From positions 1 to 55,958 of the forward strand of contig CAISYI010000095.1 in assembly GCA_903889595.1 (NCBI GenBank): 55,958 nt of DNA, read 5' to 3'. The translations under genes and the position numbers were made by a program. Every line of letters starts with the position of its first letter. Position 1 is the stretch's first letter. The stretch is from an uncultured beta proteobacterium. Its GTDB lineage: Bacteria; Pseudomonadota; Gammaproteobacteria; Burkholderiales; Burkholderiaceae. This document shows, piece by piece, positions 1 to 10,800 of this stretch. Below the pieces are notes generated by a model. It did no database searches. It saw only the letters and a program-made list of their open reading frames with translations, and was not told the origin of the DNA.

Positions 1-84
1 ACCAGCAGCACGCAATTGTTCCAGTAAATTGTCGGTCGAACGTTTTAGCTCTTCAGCCAATGTCTTTACAGTTGTGGTCGCCAT
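1..84 (-). CDS. infB: Translation initiation factor IF-2, N-terminal fragment (continues beyond window)
   Basis: Reverse complement of 1-84 reads MATTTVKTLAEELKRSTDNLLEQLRAAG, an IF2_N-type start, directly downstream of nusA. Confidence 0.85.
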   Translation of the reverse strand, partial: MATTTVKTLAEELKRSTDNLLEQLRAAG

Positions 85-99
85 GCGATCCCTTCATTT

Positions 100-1584
100 T
101 TAATTAAACCAATGAGCACGAGCCTTCATAATGAGTTGCTTTGCGCTTTCCTCATCCATTTGGGTCATCTCAATTAGTTCATCTACGGCCAACTCGGCCA
201 AATCTTCTCTTGTGCCAACCTGATTTGCGATAAGTTTTTCAATCACTTCTTGACTGATTAACTCTACGGAACTCAACTCTTGGGACACAGGCTCTTTACC
301 TTCTTCTGCTGCAATTTCCATTGTGAGAAGTGATGCTCTTGCTCGTTCCCTTAATTCATTAACTGTATCTTCATCAAAGGCTTCAATTTCGAGCATCTCT
401 GACAATGGTACATAGGCAACTTCCTCTAGGGTATTGAAACCTTCTTCAATCAAAATATCCGCGACTTCACTGTCTACATCTAACTTATCCATAAAGACTA
501 GGCGAATTTTTCCGACTTCATCTTCTGTCTTTTTCGCGGACTCTTCTGGAGTCATAATATTAATTTGCCAGCCAGTCAGCTCACTAGCTAAACGGACATT
601 TTGACCACTGCGACCAATCGCAATGGCTAAGTTCTCTTCATCCACGACGACATCCATGCTGTGCTTTTCATCATCAACAACAATTGTTGTAACGAGGGCA
701 GGAGCAAGTGCCCCAATCACGAATTGAGCTGGATCTTCTGACCATAAAACAATATCGACAGCTTCGCCAGCTACTTCATTTCGGACAGCAGTAACACGGG
801 TACCACGAACTCCAACACATGTCCCGATTGGGTCGACCCGCTTGTCATGAGTAACTACGGCGATTTTAGCTCTGATACCAGGATCACGTGCAGCACCTTT
901 AAGTTCTAAAAGGCCTTGTTCAATCTCAGGTACTTCATTTTCAAAAAGCTTTAATAAGAACTCCGGGCAAGTACGTGAAAGCTCAATTTGTGGCCCACGT
1001 GCCTCACGATCAACCTTTAAGATGTATGCGCGAACACGGTCACCGCTTCTCAAGTTTTCCTTTGGAATCATTTGATCACGACGAAGAATCGCTTCAACTC
1101 TGCCAGATTCAATGATTAAGCCATTTTTGTCGTTGCGCTTGACGGTTCCATTCATAATCTTCTCGCCACGCTCCAAGAAGTCATTGAGGATTTGCTCACG
1201 TTCTGCGTCACGAATTCTTTGTAAGATAACTTGTTTGGCTGCTTGTGCACCAATTCGTCCGAAAGCCAAAGATTCAATTTGCTCTTCAAGATGTTCACCA
1301 ACTTCAATGTCAGGAATATCTTCTTTTGCTTCAAATAGCAAAGTCTCTTTATCAGGTTCTTGCAATCCTGCCTCATCAGGCACGACTAACCAACGTCGAA
1401 ATGTTTCGTATTCACCGGTTTGCGTATTAATCGCAACGCGAATATCAACATCCTTACCTTCATTGGCAAATAATTTTTTAGTAGCTGAAGATAACGCCAT
1501 TTCTAACGCTTCGAAAACTACTGTACGGTCTACGTTTTTCTCGTGTGCTAAAGCATCAGCTAATATGAGAACGTCACGATTCAT
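100..1584 (-). CDS. nusA: Transcription termination/antitermination factor NusA
   Basis: 494 aa; S1/KH region ([40 protein letters not shown]) and C-terminal acidic repeats; rimP-nusA-infB synteny. Confidence 0.97.
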   Translation of the reverse strand: MNRDVLILADALAHEKNVDRTVVFEALEMALSSATKKLFANEGKDVDIRVAINTQTGEYETFRRWLVVPDEAGLQEPDKETLLFEAKEDIPDIEVGEHLEEQIESLAFGRIGAQAAKQVILQRIRDAEREQILNDFLERGEKIMNGTVKRNDKNGLIIESGRVEAILRRDQMIPKENLRSGDRVRAYILKVDREARGPQIELSRTCPEFLLKLFENEVPEIEQGLLELKGAARDPGIRAKIAVVTHDKRVDPIGTCVGVRGTRVTAVRNEVAGEAVDIVLWSEDPAQFVIGALAPALVTTIVVDDEKHSMDVVVDEENLAIAIGRSGQNVRLASELTGWQINIMTPEESAKKTEDEVGKIRLVFMDKLDVDSEVADILIEEGFNTLEEVAYVPLSEMLEIEAFDEDTVNELRERARASLLTMEIAAEEGKEPVSQELSSVELISQEVIEKLIANQVGTREDLAELAVDELIEMTQMDEESAKQLIMKARAHWFN

Positions 1585-2072
1585 GATTTTTTTCCTTTGA
1601 AATCTAGAACAGGAACTAGCCTTGCTTTTTCAACTTCAGCTAGTGTGAACTCAAGCATTGCCGATTCACCTGGTTTTGGCTCTATCAACAACCCCCAAAC
1701 AGCATCCCTAGACTGTGCATCGCCTTTAATAAGACCCTGCAACACCCCAGAAAAATTCTTACGATTACCCATTGCTACTCTCAGCTTTAAGGTAATTTCC
1801 AAGCCAGTAAAACGTTCAAAATCCTGAGGGGTTTTAACAATGCGATCCACTCCAGGAGACGAAACCTCTAAGCGCTCAAATGCAACATTTTCAACGGCTA
1901 AAGTGTAAGTCAATTGATGACTCACCTTTTCGCAATCCCCAACGTTAATCAACTGATTAAAATCTTGATTTTCAATCGTTATCCGAAGCAAGCCTCTGCC
2001 CTCTCGCTCAATATCCACGAGAAAATATCCTAAACTTTCTACAACTTCGGTAATAACTAAATTTTGATCCAA
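1581..2072 (-). CDS. rimP: Ribosome maturation factor RimP
   Basis: 163 aa; [23 protein letters not shown] motif; 4-nt overlap with nusA. Confidence 0.95.
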   Translation of the reverse strand: MDQNLVITEVVESLGYFLVDIEREGRGLLRITIENQDFNQLINVGDCEKVSHQLTYTLAVENVAFERLEVSSPGVDRIVKTPQDFERFTGLEITLKLRVAMGNRKNFSGVLQGLIKGDAQSRDAVWGLLIEPKPGESAMLEFTLAEVEKARLVPVLDFKGKKS

Positions 2073-2151
2073 AATTTTTACTTAACTCACAGGGTTTAAC
2101 ATTAATCTAAAGAGCGCACTTAATTAGAAATGAGTGCTTATTTAGTTTAGT

Positions 2152-2181
2152 AAAAAAAAATGGGCAAATTGCCCATTTTTT
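2152..2181 (-). terminator. Bidirectional intrinsic terminator-like hairpin between rluB-like gene and rimP
   Basis: A-tract + TGGGC-aaatt-GCCCA + T-tract. Confidence 0.7.
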
Positions 2182-2228
2182 GTTGAACTTTACTCGCAAA
2201 GATCAATAAAAGAAGATTGTACCCTAAA

Positions 2229-4232
2229 TTATGTATTTCCGCTAGGCTTTCTTCCTCTTCCGCCTGAAAACCCTGTTTTTGGTTTACCACTAAAGCCGGC
2301 TCCACCAGGTTTTTTAGGTCCCTTGGGTGATCTTCTCATGCTGGCGTTACGCAACTCACCCGGAGATGGTGCAAATCCATGCTCATGAGAAACCTTCATT
2401 GAGGCACCTGGCTTCCCATTTCGCCCTGTTTTCTTTCCAGCTGAATTCTTCGTTTGACCATTTCCGGAGCCATTAGAAGAGTTTGTTTTGTATTGTGAAA
2501 TGCCAGTATGGTTATCAGCCATTCTTAAAGCTTCTCTTGATCCCCAATAAGATACTGAAGTTTGCATCGGATCAGGTTGATCCTGAGTAGATGATCCCCG
2601 GTTCGGTCTAGATTGAGTGGATGAACTATTACCTTGAAAATTTTGCGGGACTTTTAGGCCTGCAGCTTTCATCAGTTGTGCAACCTGATCAACTGGCACC
2701 TCCTCGAATTTGCCTCGTCTTAACCTAGGAGGTAATACGAAAATACCATAACGTGTTCTGATTAACCTGGAAACAATATGACCAACTGCTTCAAACATAC
2801 GTCGAACTTCACGATTTCGACCCTCAGTCAAGGCTACGTGGTACCAACGATTAGCACCCTCACCACCGCCGTCACTAATTCTCAAAAATTTAGCCATGCC
2901 GTCATCTAAACTAATACCATTTTTCAAATGACTTAATTGCTCATGCTCCAATTCACCAAGAATTCGTACAGCATAATCTCTTTCAATACCGTAACGCGGG
3001 TGCATCAATCGATTTGCGAGCTCACCCGATGTGGTGAACAAAAGTAAACCCTCGGTATTAAAGTCCAATCGACCTACAGCAATCCAACGCCCGCCCTTTG
3101 GCTTTGGTAAACGATCAAAAACTGTAGGACGCCCCTCTGGATCTGCCTGACTCACAATTTCACCGGCAGGCTTATGATACATAAGCACTCTTGGTGGTTT
3201 TGTAACTAACTTACGATGCACTGCCTTGCCATTTATTCTGACTTGATCGGTAGGTCCAATTCTCTGACCAATATGAGCCGGCATGCTGTTAACGGAAACT
3301 CGTCCCTGAATAATGAGGTCTTCCATTTCACGCCTTGAACCCATTCCTGCATCAGCAAGAACCTTGTGCAATTTGACAGTATCTTCATCATCCGCATCAT
3401 CATCTAAACCATCAACATCTGACCAAACCTCATCACGTAAGGACATTGGCAAATCGTCGAGATTAGAAAATTGGTACTGATTATTGCCGACACCTTCTGG
3501 AAATTCTTGAGATGAATCATCGTTTCCATCTTGGTCGTCCTGATGACGGTTATTTTTCTCAGCATTTTCAAGCGCCTGCAAACTTCTATCCACAATTGCG
3601 TGGTGTGATAACTCTCCATCTTGGGATATTTCATTACCAGTTTCTTGAGAGGTGATCTCGGGAGTATCTAACAGTGCATCAAACTCGCCGGACACAACTT
3701 TTGCAAATAATTCCTGACTTTGCGTATTTAATGGATTTCCTGAGGAGGACTGTTTTGGCCTAGACTCATTATTGACTCTCGGGCCGCCCTTACCTCCCTG
3801 GCCGCCTTTGATGCCTCTTGAGTTTCGATCCCGGGTTTGATTAGACCTTGGTTGATTACGATTTCTATGAGTGGGATTTCCTCCACCACCTTGACTTAAA
3901 TCTGCCTGTCCCTCTGGTACTTGACCTGGATTGTCATTAGGAGTTACTTCAGCGTGGTTTGCACCATTTTCATGGTGACTGGAATTTTCTGCCGATAGGT
4001 CCGGGCTATCAGATGAACCATTGTTACTTGAGTTACGATTTGATTTCAATCTAAATTTTGGATTTCTAGAGCGCCTTTGTTTTGGCTTCATTTCAGCATT
4101 TATATCACTCGATTCAGATGCCTTGAAATCATTTTTAGGAGAGGACTCTTTTCCCTCGGTACTATCTTGATTAATTACTTTTTCCACTTTATCTGCTGTT
4201 CCTACCAGATCATTCTTTTCATGTTCATTCAT
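2229..4232 (-). CDS. rluB: 23S rRNA pseudouridine synthase (RluB family) with long low-complexity N- and C-terminal extensions
   Basis: S4 domain ([28 protein letters not shown]) and catalytic motif [14 protein letters not shown]; disordered tails rich in N/S/G/K. Confidence 0.92.
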   Translation of the reverse strand: MNEHEKNDLVGTADKVEKVINQDSTEGKESSPKNDFKASESSDINAEMKPKQRRSRNPKFRLKSNRNSSNNGSSDSPDLSAENSSHHENGANHAEVTPNDNPGQVPEGQADLSQGGGGNPTHRNRNQPRSNQTRDRNSRGIKGGQGGKGGPRVNNESRPKQSSSGNPLNTQSQELFAKVVSGEFDALLDTPEITSQETGNEISQDGELSHHAIVDRSLQALENAEKNNRHQDDQDGNDDSSQEFPEGVGNNQYQFSNLDDLPMSLRDEVWSDVDGLDDDADDEDTVKLHKVLADAGMGSRREMEDLIIQGRVSVNSMPAHIGQRIGPTDQVRINGKAVHRKLVTKPPRVLMYHKPAGEIVSQADPEGRPTVFDRLPKPKGGRWIAVGRLDFNTEGLLLFTTSGELANRLMHPRYGIERDYAVRILGELEHEQLSHLKNGISLDDGMAKFLRISDGGGEGANRWYHVALTEGRNREVRRMFEAVGHIVSRLIRTRYGIFVLPPRLRRGKFEEVPVDQVAQLMKAAGLKVPQNFQGNSSSTQSRPNRGSSTQDQPDPMQTSVSYWGSREALRMADNHTGISQYKTNSSNGSGNGQTKNSAGKKTGRNGKPGASMKVSHEHGFAPSPGELRNASMRRSPKGPKKPGGAGFSGKPKTGFSGGRGRKPSGNT

Positions 4233-4962
4233 TATTTTTTATTTCAGTTATGCTGCTTAAGTTTTCTTCCACAACGGTTGCATCGGAAGAAGTTATCTCA
4301 TCCACTGGAGTATCGCTTTCCAGTGATTCTGGGTTAATCAATTCTTGAAAATCAATGGGCGTATTTTCTGCATCTGAATTGGTGCCCGTTGCTAACTCTT
4401 CAAAATTAATTACTTGTTGGGCAATATCTGCCACTGGTGTTCCATCATCTAAGGCTGGTAAATATTTCAAACCTGTAATTGCCATGTCGTCTAAAAATTG
4501 TTTCGTCGTAGCAAACAACGACGGCCTGCCCACTGTATCCTTATGTCCAATGACCTCAATCCAATTCCTATCCTCAAGTTGACGAATGATCTGAGAACTC
4601 ACTGCAACCCCACGGATTTCTTCAATTTCGCCGCGAGTAACGGGTTGACGATAGGCAATGATGGCTAAGGTTTCCATCACTGCTCTAGAATATTTTGGAG
4701 GTTTTTCAAAATTCAAGCGGTCTAAATACTCACGCATTGCTAATCTGCTTTGAAAGCGCCAACCTGTTCCAGCTTGAACTAATTCTAGCCCTTTATCTGC
4801 CCAATCATTTTGCAATTGATTGATCCAAACAATAATATTTTCAGGAGTAACTTCATCCCCGTATAAACGACCTAATTCATTCAAAGATAGCGGTTCTGTT
4901 GAACACAATAGAGCCGTCTCAAGGACTAACTTGTAATGGTTTTCAATCATGATATGACGCAA
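4225..4962 (-). CDS. scpB: Segregation and condensation protein B
   Basis: [17 protein letters not shown]...[23 protein letters not shown]...[14 protein letters not shown] motifs. Confidence 0.93.
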   Translation of the reverse strand: MRHIMIENHYKLVLETALLCSTEPLSLNELGRLYGDEVTPENIIVWINQLQNDWADKGLELVQAGTGWRFQSRLAMREYLDRLNFEKPPKYSRAVMETLAIIAYRQPVTRGEIEEIRGVAVSSQIIRQLEDRNWIEVIGHKDTVGRPSLFATTKQFLDDMAITGLKYLPALDDGTPVADIAQQVINFEELATGTNSDAENTPIDFQELINPESLESDTPVDEITSSDATVVEENLSSITEIKNNE

Positions 4963-5376
4963 TAATAATTGCTCTTAATATACTTTCAATGGTGGTTAGC
5001 AAGGAATTTCAATTAGCGAACAATGCTAAATTTTTACTTTTAATTCTGCTTTTTTAAGTGTCATCAGAAGAACAATCTTGGAGATGCAAAAGATGTTTTA
5101 ATCTAAGAATAAAGCCATTATATATCTAATTTGGTCTAAACAAAGCAAAATCCACTTATCGAAAATATTAAAGGCAATGTAAGAGTTCAATTAAAAATAA
5201 ATAAAGTACCAGTTAAGAAAAATGCAGCCGCTATCTTTGTGAGTTTATTAATACCTTTTTGGTAGAGACGCATAAAGATTCGAATCTAGCTTATAAAAAA
5301 TTAAGCGTTTGCAATGTGCTAATTTGTGATTAATTGCGATAATGTCGAGTTAACATGTAAATTAAGAATTCAAAAA

Positions 5377-6306
5377 ATGAAGTGCCTAAAACCAAAGCTT
5401 TTTAACAGCTCTCAATTACTCAAGTTTTTCAGTATTACAGCTTTGATAGTCAATTTATGTGCTTGTCAAACCCCGCACCCGCCCCCAGTTTCATCAATTC
5501 CAGTGCGTAAACCTCCTGTAATAGGTATTGCCTTAGGTGGTGGAGCAGCAAGGGGATTTGCGCATATTGGCGTCTTAAAGGTACTAGAAGCAAATCAAAT
5601 CAAACCTGATTTGATTGTGGGTACTAGTGCGGGGAGTGTCATTGCCTCAGTTTACGCTACGGGAATATCCGCGAGCGAACTTCACCGTATTGCGATTAAC
5701 CTCGATGAAGCTAGTATTACTGATTGGGCTAACCCATTTTCGAATAAATTTGGCGGTGTCATTAAAGGAGATGCGCTTCAAAATCATGTCAATAAATTAG
5801 TAAAAAATAAACTTATTGACCAAATGGATATTCCTCTCGGAATTGTTGCAACTGATTTACAAACAGGTAATGCCATCCTATTTCGCAGGGGAGATACCGG
5901 CCAAGCAGTAAGAGCTTCAAGCTCAGTGCCTGGAGTTTTTTCTCCGACACGCATATTAAATAGAGAATATGTTGATGGTGGACTTTCATCGCCAGTCCCC
6001 ATTCGCTTTACAAAACAAATGGGAGCGGATATTGTGATTGCAGTAAATATTTCTTCAGAACCAGCCGATCAAGATGTTAGTGGCACTTTAGGCGTACTTC
6101 TTCAAACAACAACCATTATGGGAAGAAATATCAGTCAATTCGAAATACCACTCGCCGATGTAATCATCATTCCAAAACTAAGCTCTATGAAAGGGACAGA
6201 TTTCAAATCCCGCAATACGGCAATCATTGCTGGAGAAGAAGCAATGCAACAACAAATGGACTTACTGAAGAAAAAAATAGATGAGTACTACCGTAATTTC
6301 AAGTAA
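5377..6306 (+). CDS. Patatin-like phospholipase lipoprotein (RssA/NTE family)
   Basis: Lipobox VNLCAC; GGGAARGFAHIG oxyanion loop; nucleophile GTSAG; DGG motif. ORF track start is 5326; M at 5377 is a better start for the signal peptide. Confidence 0.88.
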   Translation: MKCLKPKLFNSSQLLKFFSITALIVNLCACQTPHPPPVSSIPVRKPPVIGIALGGGAARGFAHIGVLKVLEANQIKPDLIVGTSAGSVIASVYATGISASELHRIAINLDEASITDWANPFSNKFGGVIKGDALQNHVNKLVKNKLIDQMDIPLGIVATDLQTGNAILFRRGDTGQAVRASSSVPGVFSPTRILNREYVDGGLSSPVPIRFTKQMGADIVIAVNISSEPADQDVSGTLGVLLQTTTIMGRNISQFEIPLADVIIIPKLSSMKGTDFKSRNTAIIAGEEAMQQQMDLLKKKIDEYYRNFK

Positions 6307-6954
6307 TTACTGAGAGAGTAATGCTTCTTTAGGGAACTTTGATTCATTAACTCTTCTCGCACCGTCGAAGCGCATATCCCAATAAACGGAAGTCATATCA
6401 TCGACCCGAACTCCGGAACCTCTAGCTGGCGAATGAATAAATTTATTTTCACCAACATAAATACCAACATGAGAGTATTCGCGTTTTAACGTATTGAAAA
6501 ATACTAAATCACCAGGTTTTAAACTCTCTCTTGATACTTGTAAACCAACTTTACTCATATCATCAGTTGTTTTCATAGGGAATAAAAATCCCAAGTTATC
6601 TTTTAAAACATACTTCACGAAAGCACTAGCATCAAATCCTGTTTGAACTTTATCACCCCAACGATAACGCACTCCAATGAGGTTCATAGCGTTATTAATG
6701 AGTGAGGAGGAACTCTCTGAAAGTTGAGTTGTCACCTTTCCGTAGAAATTAGACTTTACGGGAGACGATACTGAACTATTTAAAGTTGTACTGGTTGTCG
6801 CGTTATTCAGATTCAAAGAAGTACTGCTTCCAGTTGAATTTTGACCTGATAATTGGTTGTCATCAATATTTTGACCAAAGCTTACCGAGGCTACCAATGA
6901 AGTAGCAATCAATGCAACATGTAGTGATTTTTTCGTAAGTGTTTGAAAATTCAT
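6307..6954 (-). CDS. NlpC/P60-like secreted protein with Cys-to-Ala substitution at the active site
   Basis: Signal peptide; GVRYRWGDKVQTGFDASAFVKYV...LKPGDLVFFNTLKREYSHVGIYVGENKFIHSP; canonical DCSGFV is DASAFV here. Confidence 0.85.
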   Translation of the reverse strand: MNFQTLTKKSLHVALIATSLVASVSFGQNIDDNQLSGQNSTGSSTSLNLNNATTSTTLNSSVSSPVKSNFYGKVTTQLSESSSSLINNAMNLIGVRYRWGDKVQTGFDASAFVKYVLKDNLGFLFPMKTTDDMSKVGLQVSRESLKPGDLVFFNTLKREYSHVGIYVGENKFIHSPARGSGVRVDDMTSVYWDMRFDGARRVNESKFPKEALLSQ

Positions 6955-7057
6955 GATAACTTTATTAAATATTACTAAGATTTATGTCTTTTAACATTTT
7001 AGACACCTTTACACAAAAATTCAAGCGCTTATTTGCCCTTAAGTTTGGTGAGGCTTA

Positions 7058-8686
7058 TTAAAATGCTGCATTTATTAAGTTTCTAGTATAGGTGTGTTGA
7101 GGATGCTGAATAACTTCCTGTGTATCACCTTGCTCAACAACTGCACCATTTTGAAGCACCATTAACCTATGCGACATCGCTTGGACGACTGCAAGATCGT
7201 GGGTAATAAAAACATAAGCTAAGTTATATTTAAGCTGTAAATCAGTTAACAAACTCAACACTTGCTTTTGAATGGTGACGTCTAAGGCTGAAGTTGGTTC
7301 ATCTAGAATTAAAATTTCGGGTTTTAATATAAGGGCTCTAGCAATGGCTATTCGCTGCCGTTGTCCGCCAGAAAATTCGTGCGGATAACGCTCGGCAGAA
7401 CTCTTATCTAAACCGACTTCTAAAAGGACATCGGTAACCATTTGGTCAATTTGACTTGGACTCAGATTTTTTGCATGTACTGAAAGACCCTCACCGATAA
7501 TCTCTCTTACAGACATCCTAGGAGATAAAGAACCAAAAGGATCTTGAAATATTACCTGTACTTTTGCCCGTAAAGGTCTTCGGTGGGAATCGGTGAGACT
7601 TAACCAAGGTTTTCCGAAAACATCGACCGAACCCTCGACTTTGGCAAAAATGCCCGGAGACAAACCCAGTAAAGCCATACCTAAGGTGGTTTTACCAGAA
7701 CCAGATTCACCAATTACACCAATCGTCTCACCCTGTCTTAAATTAAAAGATACCCCGTTTAATACGTACTTCAAGTTAGGTGGACTAAAAACCTTTTTAA
7801 ACTGGTCCCAACCAGCTCTAGGGATTGGATACGTAACCGAAATTTGATCTACTTTTAAAATCTCAGTTGCCAAAGGCAGAATCGGCAAGAGTTTGTTTTC
7901 GGGACGACTATTGATCAAAGTTTGGGTATAAGGCAACTGCGGATTCTGAAAAATCTCCTGCACAGTCCCTTGCTCGACGATTTTCCCTTGATACATTACA
8001 GCTACGTCTTGAGCAAATTTTTTAACTAAATGTAAGTCATGGGTAATTAACAAGACGGACATACCCTGTCCATCTGGATCATTTTGCAGTTCTAAAATCA
8101 AATTAAGAATCTGTTGACGTAAATTAACATCCAATGCAGTAGTTGGTTCATCGGCAATGAGTAACTTAGGCTTCGTCGATAAGGCCATAGCAATCATGAC
8201 CCTTTGTCTTTGACCTCCAGACAGCTGATGCGGATAAACCTTTAATTTATTTTTGGCATCCGGCAATCCAACTTTCTCAAGCATTTGTAAAGCTCGGTCG
8301 AGACATTGAGATTTAGACCAAGAAACTTCATGGATGGCTACTGTCTCAGCAATCTGATTACCCACTGTAAATAACGGGTTAAGAGCAGTCATTGGCTCTT
8401 GAAATATCATGGCGATCTCACGTCCACGAATACGACGAATCTCTTGATTGCTTAAACTTAAAAGGTTTTTCCCATTCCAAAGAATTTCACCTTGAATTTG
8501 AGCTGTCTCTGGCAATAACCCTAAAATTGATAGTGCCGTAATTGATTTGCCAGAGCCTGACTCACCAACAATTGCAAGTCGACGGCCTTGTTGAAGATCA
8601 AAAGCAATATTGTTGACAACATTTTTTTCTTTACGACCATCTCCGAAACCAATACTCAGACCTTGAATGCTTAAGTCATAACTCAT
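7058..8686 (-). CDS. yejF: Microcin C/oligopeptide-type ABC transporter, duplicated ATPase
   Basis: Two Walker A (GESGSGKS, GESGSGKT) and two LSGGQ-like signatures; operon with YejE/B/A-like genes. Confidence 0.9.
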   Translation of the reverse strand: MSYDLSIQGLSIGFGDGRKEKNVVNNIAFDLQQGRRLAIVGESGSGKSITALSILGLLPETAQIQGEILWNGKNLLSLSNQEIRRIRGREIAMIFQEPMTALNPLFTVGNQIAETVAIHEVSWSKSQCLDRALQMLEKVGLPDAKNKLKVYPHQLSGGQRQRVMIAMALSTKPKLLIADEPTTALDVNLRQQILNLILELQNDPDGQGMSVLLITHDLHLVKKFAQDVAVMYQGKIVEQGTVQEIFQNPQLPYTQTLINSRPENKLLPILPLATEILKVDQISVTYPIPRAGWDQFKKVFSPPNLKYVLNGVSFNLRQGETIGVIGESGSGKTTLGMALLGLSPGIFAKVEGSVDVFGKPWLSLTDSHRRPLRAKVQVIFQDPFGSLSPRMSVREIIGEGLSVHAKNLSPSQIDQMVTDVLLEVGLDKSSAERYPHEFSGGQRQRIAIARALILKPEILILDEPTSALDVTIQKQVLSLLTDLQLKYNLAYVFITHDLAVVQAMSHRLMVLQNGAVVEQGDTQEVIQHPQHTYTRNLINAAF

Positions 8687-9723
8687 GTTTGACTCCCTCT
8701 TCTTGGGTCAAAAGCATTCCGAAGTCCCTCACCAATAAACGTTAACAACAAAAGTGTACCCACTAACACTATAAAAGTTGCTAAAGAGATCCACCATGCG
8801 TCCAAGTTGGACTTACCTTGAGACAATAGTTCACCAAGACTAGGCGTATCAGGCGGGACACCTAAACCCAAAAAATCAAGGCTCGTTAAAGACAGTATTG
8901 CAGCACTCATTTGGAATGGTAAAAAAGTGATTACTGGAATTAAACTATTAGGAAGGATATGCTTGCGCATAATCTGAAAATTAGAAACCCCAAGCGCTCT
9001 TGCGGCACGGACATACTCTAAACTCCGATTTCGGTAGAATTCGACTCGTACATAATCGGACAAATTAATCCAACTAAACAAAGATAACAAAACTACCAGT
9101 AACCAAACACTTGGACTAAAAATCGAAGCAAAAATAATCAATAAATATAACTCAGGAAGAGATCGCCATATATCAACAATTCGTTGAGTAATAAGGTCAA
9201 ACTTGCCACCTAAATACCCCATTAATCCACCGAGCATCACACCAATGACTACGCCAACTAAAGTAAGGGCTAAACCGAATAAAACAGAGAGTCTAAATCC
9301 ATAAATTAACCTTGCTAATACGTCACGACCGCGGTCATCCGTACCCAGCCAGTTATCTCCACTAGGCGCTGCAGGATTCGGTTCTTTTGCAAAATAATTT
9401 AAGCTTAAATAATTAAACTCAACCAAGGGGTATATTGCCCAATTACCTTTTTCAGAAAGGTTTTTACGAATAATCGGATCATGAAAATCAGTATTGGACT
9501 CAAAGTCACCCCCAAAGGCAGTTTCAGGGTAATCTTTGATGATGGGTAAAAATACGTTTCCCTGATATACAGCAACAATTGGTCTGTCATTTGCCACTAA
9601 TTCAGCGCATAAACTTACGGCAAAAATTACCAAAAAAATCCAAAAGCTGGTGTAGCCTAGTCGATTTTTTTTAAATCGTTTCCATGCCGTATTTCTTTTT
9701 GAAGCATTTGTAATAGACGCCAT
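8683..9723 (-). CDS. yejE: Peptide ABC transporter permease
   Basis: WLGTDDRGRDVLARLIYGFRLSVLFG and EYVRAARALGVSNFQIMRKHILPN permease motifs. Confidence 0.9.
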   Translation of the reverse strand: MASITNASKRNTAWKRFKKNRLGYTSFWIFLVIFAVSLCAELVANDRPIVAVYQGNVFLPIIKDYPETAFGGDFESNTDFHDPIIRKNLSEKGNWAIYPLVEFNYLSLNYFAKEPNPAAPSGDNWLGTDDRGRDVLARLIYGFRLSVLFGLALTLVGVVIGVMLGGLMGYLGGKFDLITQRIVDIWRSLPELYLLIIFASIFSPSVWLLVVLLSLFSWINLSDYVRVEFYRNRSLEYVRAARALGVSNFQIMRKHILPNSLIPVITFLPFQMSAAILSLTSLDFLGLGVPPDTPSLGELLSQGKSNLDAWWISLATFIVLVGTLLLLTFIGEGLRNAFDPRRGSQT

Positions 9724-9726
9724 AAC

Positions 9727-10800
9727 TTAATTACCTCCAGCATCAAATTGAATGCGTGGATCAACTAAAACATAAGCAACATCAGAAATTAACTTGGTAA
9801 CTAGGCCTATTAAAGTAAAAATATATAAAGTCCCCAAAACAACTGGATAATCTCTTCTTAGAACTGCTTCGAAGGACATCAGCCCAAGTCCGTCTAGTGA
9901 AAATAAGGTTTCGATTAATAAAGAACCAGCAAAAAAAGCACCAATAAAAGCTGCTGGAAAACCAGTCACCAGTGGAATCATGGCATTGCGAAAAATATGC
10001 TTCCAGAGTACCTGATTTTCTGATAGGCCTTTGGCTCTAGCAGTAATTACATACTGTTTACGAATTTCTTCGATAAACGAATTTTTTGTAAGCATTGTAA
10101 TGACAGCAAAACTTCCTAAAACTGATGCCGTTATTGGAAGTACCAGATGCCAAATGTAATCAACAATTTTTGCACTCCAGGAAAAAGTTTCCCATTGATC
10201 TGAAACTAAACCTCGAAGTGGAAAAAGTTGTAAAAAACTACCGCCACCAAACAAAACTAGCAAGACGACTCCCATTACAAAACCAGGGATAGCGTAACCA
10301 ATTAATATAAAAATACTCGAGGTGGTATCGAAGCGAGTCCCATCTCGTATTGCCTTCATAATCCCTAAAGGTACGGAAATGAGATACGTTATAAAGAATG
10401 TCCAAAGTCCGATACTAATTGAAACGGGGAGCTTCGAAATCACTAAGCTCCAAACGCTCTGATGTTGATAATAACTATCACCTAAATCAAAGGTTGCAAG
10501 ACGCTTTAACATATCAAAATATCTCTCAATCGGTGGCTTGTCGAAGCCATACAGGGCCTTTATTTCTGCGAGATTTTTTTCATCAATGCCTTGACGTCCA
10601 CGATAGTTACTCCCTGAGCCAGTAGCCTCTCCAGCGCCAACTCCAGCTCCGCCTCGACCTTTTAATTCAAGCACCATTTGTTCAACGGGTCCTCCTGGAA
10701 CAAACTGCACGACAGCAAAGGTGAGAGTCATGACACCGATTAAGGTCGGTATCATTAATAAAAGACGTTTAAAAATATAGGGTAATAATCCGTGTTGCAT
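9727..10800 (-). CDS. yejB: Peptide ABC transporter permease
   Basis: YIFKRLLLMIPTLIGVMTLTFAVVQFVPGGPVEQ; YVITARAKGLSENQVLWKHIFRNA. Confidence 0.9.
   Translation of the reverse strand: MQHGLLPYIFKRLLLMIPTLIGVMTLTFAVVQFVPGGPVEQMVLELKGRGGAGVGAGEATGSGSNYRGRQGIDEKNLAEIKALYGFDKPPIERYFDMLKRLATFDLGDSYYQHQSVWSLVISKLPVSISIGLWTFFITYLISVPLGIMKAIRDGTRFDTTSSIFILIGYAIPGFVMGVVLLVLFGGGSFLQLFPLRGLVSDQWETFSWSAKIVDYIWHLVLPITASVLGSFAVITMLTKNSFIEEIRKQYVITARAKGLSENQVLWKHIFRNAMIPLVTGFPAAFIGAFFAGSLLIETLFSLDGLGLMSFEAVLRRDYPVVLGTLYIFTLIGLVTKLISDVAYVLVDPRIQFDAGGN

Noticed and set aside
1112-1600. 162-aa plus-strand ORF
   Set aside because: Fully antisense to nusA; no domain motif; shadow ORF
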